Assembly: GCA_947493995.1 (NCBI GenBank)
Contig: CANLTJ010000004.1
Location: 62,001 to 126,000, forward strand
DNA from: an uncultured Arachnia sp.
GTDB taxonomy: Bacteria > Actinomycetota > Actinomycetes > Propionibacteriales > Propionibacteriaceae
DNA: 64,000 bases
Reading direction: 5' to 3'
Made by a program: the position numbers and the translations under genes. Numbering within the stretch: position 1 is the stretch's first letter; each line of letters opens with the position of its first letter. The notes under the pieces were generated by a model. The model saw only the letters and a list, made by a program, of their open reading frames with translations. It was not told the DNA's origin and made no database searches. Positions 62,194 to 64,000 of the stretch are shown here, one piece after another.

Positions 62194-62199
62194 TAGAAT
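62194..62199 (+). promoter_or_regulatory. -10 box of the tRNA-Leu gene
   Basis: TAGAAT lies 12 nt before the mature 5' end of the tRNA; CTGACT at 62169-62174 is a possible -35 with a long 19-nt spacer. Confidence 0.5.
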
Positions 62200-62211
62200 C
62201 GCCGGGCTGTG

Positions 62212-62293
62212 GCCGAAGTGGTGGAATTGGTAGACACGCAGGATTTAGGATCCTGTGCCTGCGGGCGTGAGGGTTCGAGTCCCTTCTTCGGCA
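62212..62293 (+). tRNA. tRNA-Leu (anticodon TAG)
   Basis: The acceptor stem GCCGAAG pairs with CTTCGGC, with A as discriminator. The anticodon stem CAGGA/TCCTG encloses the loop TTTAGGA, giving anticodon TAG (reads CTA/CTG). A long variable arm (TGCCTGCGGGCG region) marks a class II tRNA, and GGTTCGAGTC is the T loop. CCA is not encoded: the next bases are CCG. Confidence 0.95.
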
Positions 62294-62298
62294 CCGTC

Positions 62299-62550
62299 TT
62301 AGGTGCGTTTGACAAGGCTATTTAGGTCGGCGACCGCCAGCAGTGCGCCGGTCGTGCGTCCTACGTGCAACAGTGTTCCAAGGCGCTTGGCGTCAATGGA
62401 CCGGCTGAAGAAGCCGACCTCGGCTTCAGTTCCGTCCTGTCGGCAGGCGCAGGCCACGAACTCATTCGAGAGGCCCTGTGAACCGCCCTCGCCTCGCAGT
62501 TGGAACGGCCTCCGATGCGCACGTGGCCGTCTGTCATCGATCGGGCTCAT
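62299..62550 (-). CDS. small hypothetical ORF next to the tRNA (possible gene remnant)
   Basis: An 83-codon frame on the minus strand ends 6 nt from the tRNA 3' end. The last 55 residues (NEFVACACRQDGTEAEVGFF, IDAKRLGTLLHVGRTTGALL) look like normal protein, while the first 25 are Arg-rich and could be non-coding. I do not recognise the family. Its place directly after a tRNA and before a LacI fragment suggests the leftover of an inserted or deleted segment. No ribosome-binding site is obvious. Confidence 0.3.
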   Translation of the reverse strand: MSPIDDRRPRAHRRPFQLRGEGGSQGLSNEFVACACRQDGTEAEVGFFSRSIDAKRLGTLLHVGRTTGALLAVADLNSLVKRT

Positions 62551-62595
62551 CTGTGGCGTAGGAAAGAACGCCCGAGCATGCGTGATGTGGTTCGT

Positions 62596-62760
62596 CTACG
62601 CGTCGCGGGCTGTGTGGGTGGATGACCGGATGCGCAGCTCTGGTTGAATCTCAGGGTGCTCGGGAGCGGTCCGACCTGACCGAATCCTGCTCAAGAGCAG
62701 ATCCACAGCCATGCCGCCCATTCTTTCGCCGCACCGGGGGGTTAGTCGACGGCGCATATT
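62596..62760 (-). pseudogene. C-terminal remnant of a LacI-family regulator
   Basis: Read on the minus strand, RRLTPRCGERMGGMAVDLLL followed by SRIRSGRTAPEHPEIQPELRIRSST (in pieces) is the standard end of LacI/GalR repressors (...ERMG.MAVDLL...P.L..R.ST). The upstream 280 residues and the HTH are missing: the frame further on is taken by the antisense of the TetR gene. It is a fragment left by a deletion or insertion next to the tRNA. Confidence 0.6.
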
Positions 62761-62777
62761 GGCGTTCACTCGCCGGA

Positions 62778-62799
62778 TTAGGTAGACTGACCTACCTAA
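62778..62799 (+). promoter_or_regulatory. TetR-type operator
   Basis: TTAGGTAG-actgac-CTACCTAA is a perfect 8-bp inverted repeat with a 6-nt spacer, 19 nt before the GTG of the TetR gene. A -10-like TAGACT (62783-62788) lies inside it, so repressor binding would shut the promoter. Confidence 0.72.
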
Positions 62800-62817
62800 C
62801 CAATCGGAGTGGGTCAC

Positions 62818-63402
62818 GTGGCAGAGTCGAATCGCCTTCGGCGCACAGACGCGGGTCGACGCATCCTCGACGCTGCCTCTCGTCGGTTCTACGAGGATGG
62901 GATCGCCGCGACTGGCATCGACAGGATCACCGCCGAGGCCGGCGTGGCGAAGATGAGCCTTTACAACAACTTTGCCTCCAAGGCCACACTCGTCGAGGCG
63001 TACATTGAGGCGCGACACGAGGAGTGGCTCGAGCTGTATCGCCGGCGCGAAGCGGAGACAACTAGTGCACAAGACAGGGTGCTGGCGGTCTTCGACGCCT
63101 ACAGCGACCATGCAAACCAAGCCTACGAACGCGGCTTTCGAGGTTGCGGCCTGCTCAACGCAGCCGCGGAGCTCCGCCAGGGCGATCCCGGGCGCGACGC
63201 CGTGCGTCGACACAAGGAAGAAGTGGAGTCGATCCTACGATCGCATCTCGAGGCGCTCGTGGGAGCTCAGCGCGCCAGTTCCATCGCGGAGCACGTGTCG
63301 TTCGTGCTGGAGGGTGCGATGGCGCGCGCGGGGCTTGAGGGCAACGATGATCGACTCATCGCCGCTCGCCGCCTCGCCGGCCAGCTGGTGAGCGCCTTGT
63401 GA
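62818..63402 (+). CDS. TetR-family transcriptional regulator
   Basis: 194 residues from GTG 62818 (GGAG 8 nt before; GTG 62809 is an alternative). The HTH is clear: DAGRRILDAASRRFYEDGIAATGIDRITAEAGVAKMSLYNNFASKATLVEAYI (short motifs FYEDGIAATGIDRI, AGVAKMSLYNNFASKATLV). The C-terminal half has the FRGCGLLNAAAEL block of the group that often controls efflux or redox genes. It overlaps the transporter gene by 4 nt, so it should control both itself and the transporter. Confidence 0.92.
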   Translation: MAESNRLRRTDAGRRILDAASRRFYEDGIAATGIDRITAEAGVAKMSLYNNFASKATLVEAYIEARHEEWLELYRRREAETTSAQDRVLAVFDAYSDHANQAYERGFRGCGLLNAAAELRQGDPGRDAVRRHKEEVESILRSHLEALVGAQRASSIAEHVSFVLEGAMARAGLEGNDDRLIAARRLAGQLVSAL

Positions 63403-64000
63403 CCCGTCAAAGCCTTGGCGCTGCAGCGATTCTGGTAGCCGCCGTCTTGTGGGGGACGACCGGCACCGCAGCGAGTCTTGCTCCGGCCGTGTCACCGCTG
63501 GCGATTGGAGCAGCCGCAATGGGTATCGGCGGCATTCTGCAGGCACTGGTCGCGGCACCATCCCTCATTGCCCAGCGCGGAAAGCTCCACCAGAACCTCG
63601 CGCTCGTCTGTCTTGGCGCCGCTACCGTCGCTATCTATCCACTCGCATTCTACAGCTCGATGCGCCTCAGCGGAGTCGCGGTCGGCACCGTCATCTCGAT
63701 CGCGTCCGCACCCATCGCCTCCGCCATCCTGGAGCGCGCCATCGACGGCCATCGCCTTGCACCACGGTGGTTCATCGCTGTCGCGCTGTGCGTAGCCGGT
63801 TCAGTGATGGTGTGCGTGGCCAGAGTGGGCAGCGAGCCTGAGGCGGGCGCTGCGATGCTTACGGGAGCCGCGCTCGGGCTCATCGCCGGGACGACCTACG
63901 CGCTTTACACCTGGGTGCTTCAGCGCCTCATGCAACGCGAGGTCCCCCGCGGCGTTGCGATGGGCGCGGTGTTCGGGTTGGGTGGGGTCGCGCTCATACC
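63399..64000 (+). CDS. EamA/DMT-family transporter, N-terminal part (cut by window edge)
   Basis: From GTG 63399 the frame is open to the window end (200 codons). About six membrane helices are visible, starting AAAILVAAVLWGTTGTAAS, the typical first helix of EamA-type drug/metabolite exporters, and YPLAFYSSMRLSGVAVGTVISIASAP ends the first EamA repeat (motif YSSMRLSGVAVGTVI). The second repeat continues beyond the edge. It is coupled to the TetR gene by GTGA overlap. The exported compound is unknown. Confidence 0.85.
   Translation, partial: MTRQSLGAAAILVAAVLWGTTGTAASLAPAVSPLAIGAAAMGIGGILQALVAAPSLIAQRGKLHQNLALVCLGAATVAIYPLAFYSSMRLSGVAVGTVISIASAPIASAILERAIDGHRLAPRWFIAVALCVAGSVMVCVARVGSEPEAGAAMLTGAALGLIAGTTYALYTWVLQRLMQREVPRGVAMGAVFGLGGVALI

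Noticed and set aside
1..64000. CRISPR arrays, insertion sequences, integrases or rRNA genes
   Set aside because: I found no regular repeat-spacer pattern, no transposase or recombinase motif, and no rRNA-like stretch on either strand.

Overview
The window is high-GC DNA with dense, mostly short-spaced genes, many GTG/TTG starts and many -10 boxes of the TANNNT type placed 6-8 nt before the start codon (leaderless transcripts). Together with a WhiB regulator, LytR-CpsA-Psr proteins, an acyl-CoA carboxylase with a separate epsilon subunit, a DtxR/IdeR-type iron box, DUF3499, DUF3039, DUF5719 and DUF2017 genes, this points to an actinobacterium. Several blocks follow, from memory, the gene order of Mycobacterium tuberculosis (whiB2-manB-ahcY region; pncB-clpS-murI-rph-rdgB region). 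A member of the Propionibacteriales is my best guess, but that is inference.

Layout. 0-10.4 kb: 5' end of rmuC, an arylsulfotransferase-like lipoprotein, a rhomboid-like membrane protein without the protease residues, an M18 aminopeptidase, an enoyl-CoA hydratase/SDR pair, then a siderophore ABC importer (binding lipoprotein, two permeases, ATPase) behind an iron box. 10.5-26.8 kb: after ychF comes an accessory stretch rich in toxin-antitoxin (TA) modules (higBA, parDE, a decayed vapBC, mazEF, two vapBC), a CmtR-regulated P1B metal ATPase, a UvrA paralogue, arfB, a DUF429 gene, and an IclR-centred catabolic cluster (HSL-type esterase, ABM monooxygenase, GMC oxidoreductase with a gluconate-dehydrogenase-subunit-3-like partner). 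26.9-32.5 kb: maf, acyl-CoA carboxylase epsilon and beta subunits, birA, a PH-domain membrane protein, purK-purE. 32.6-43.9 kb: envelope genes: two divergent LCP proteins, two GT2 glycosyltransferases (one a 1009-residue membrane protein), TIGR03089, manC, whiB2-like, DUF5719, DUF554. 44.0-45.1 kb: a RES/Xre TA pair. 45.1-50.7 kb: Rv3259-like, DUF3499, phosphomannomutase, Trm112-like, SIS-domain, aroQ, sahH. 50.8-61.9 kb: DUF3039, RDD, malQ, pncB, clpS, DUF2017, murI, a small Cys-rich protein, rph, rdgB, thyA, folA, dinB. 62.2 kb to the end: tRNA-Leu(TAG), gene remnants including a LacI C-terminus, and a TetR/EamA pair cut by the window edge.

How the genes work together: manC and the phosphomannomutase supply GDP-mannose, the GT2 and LCP proteins probably build or attach envelope glycans; purK-purE, thyA, folA, rdgB and maf serve nucleotide supply and pool cleaning; the carboxylase subunits together with BirA form a biotin-dependent carboxylation unit. 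The least explained parts are the TA-rich segment, the IclR/GMC cluster, the 1009-aa glycosyltransferase with its DUF5719 partner, two very long perfect hairpins, and a HigB toxin whose usual stop appears to have been lost.
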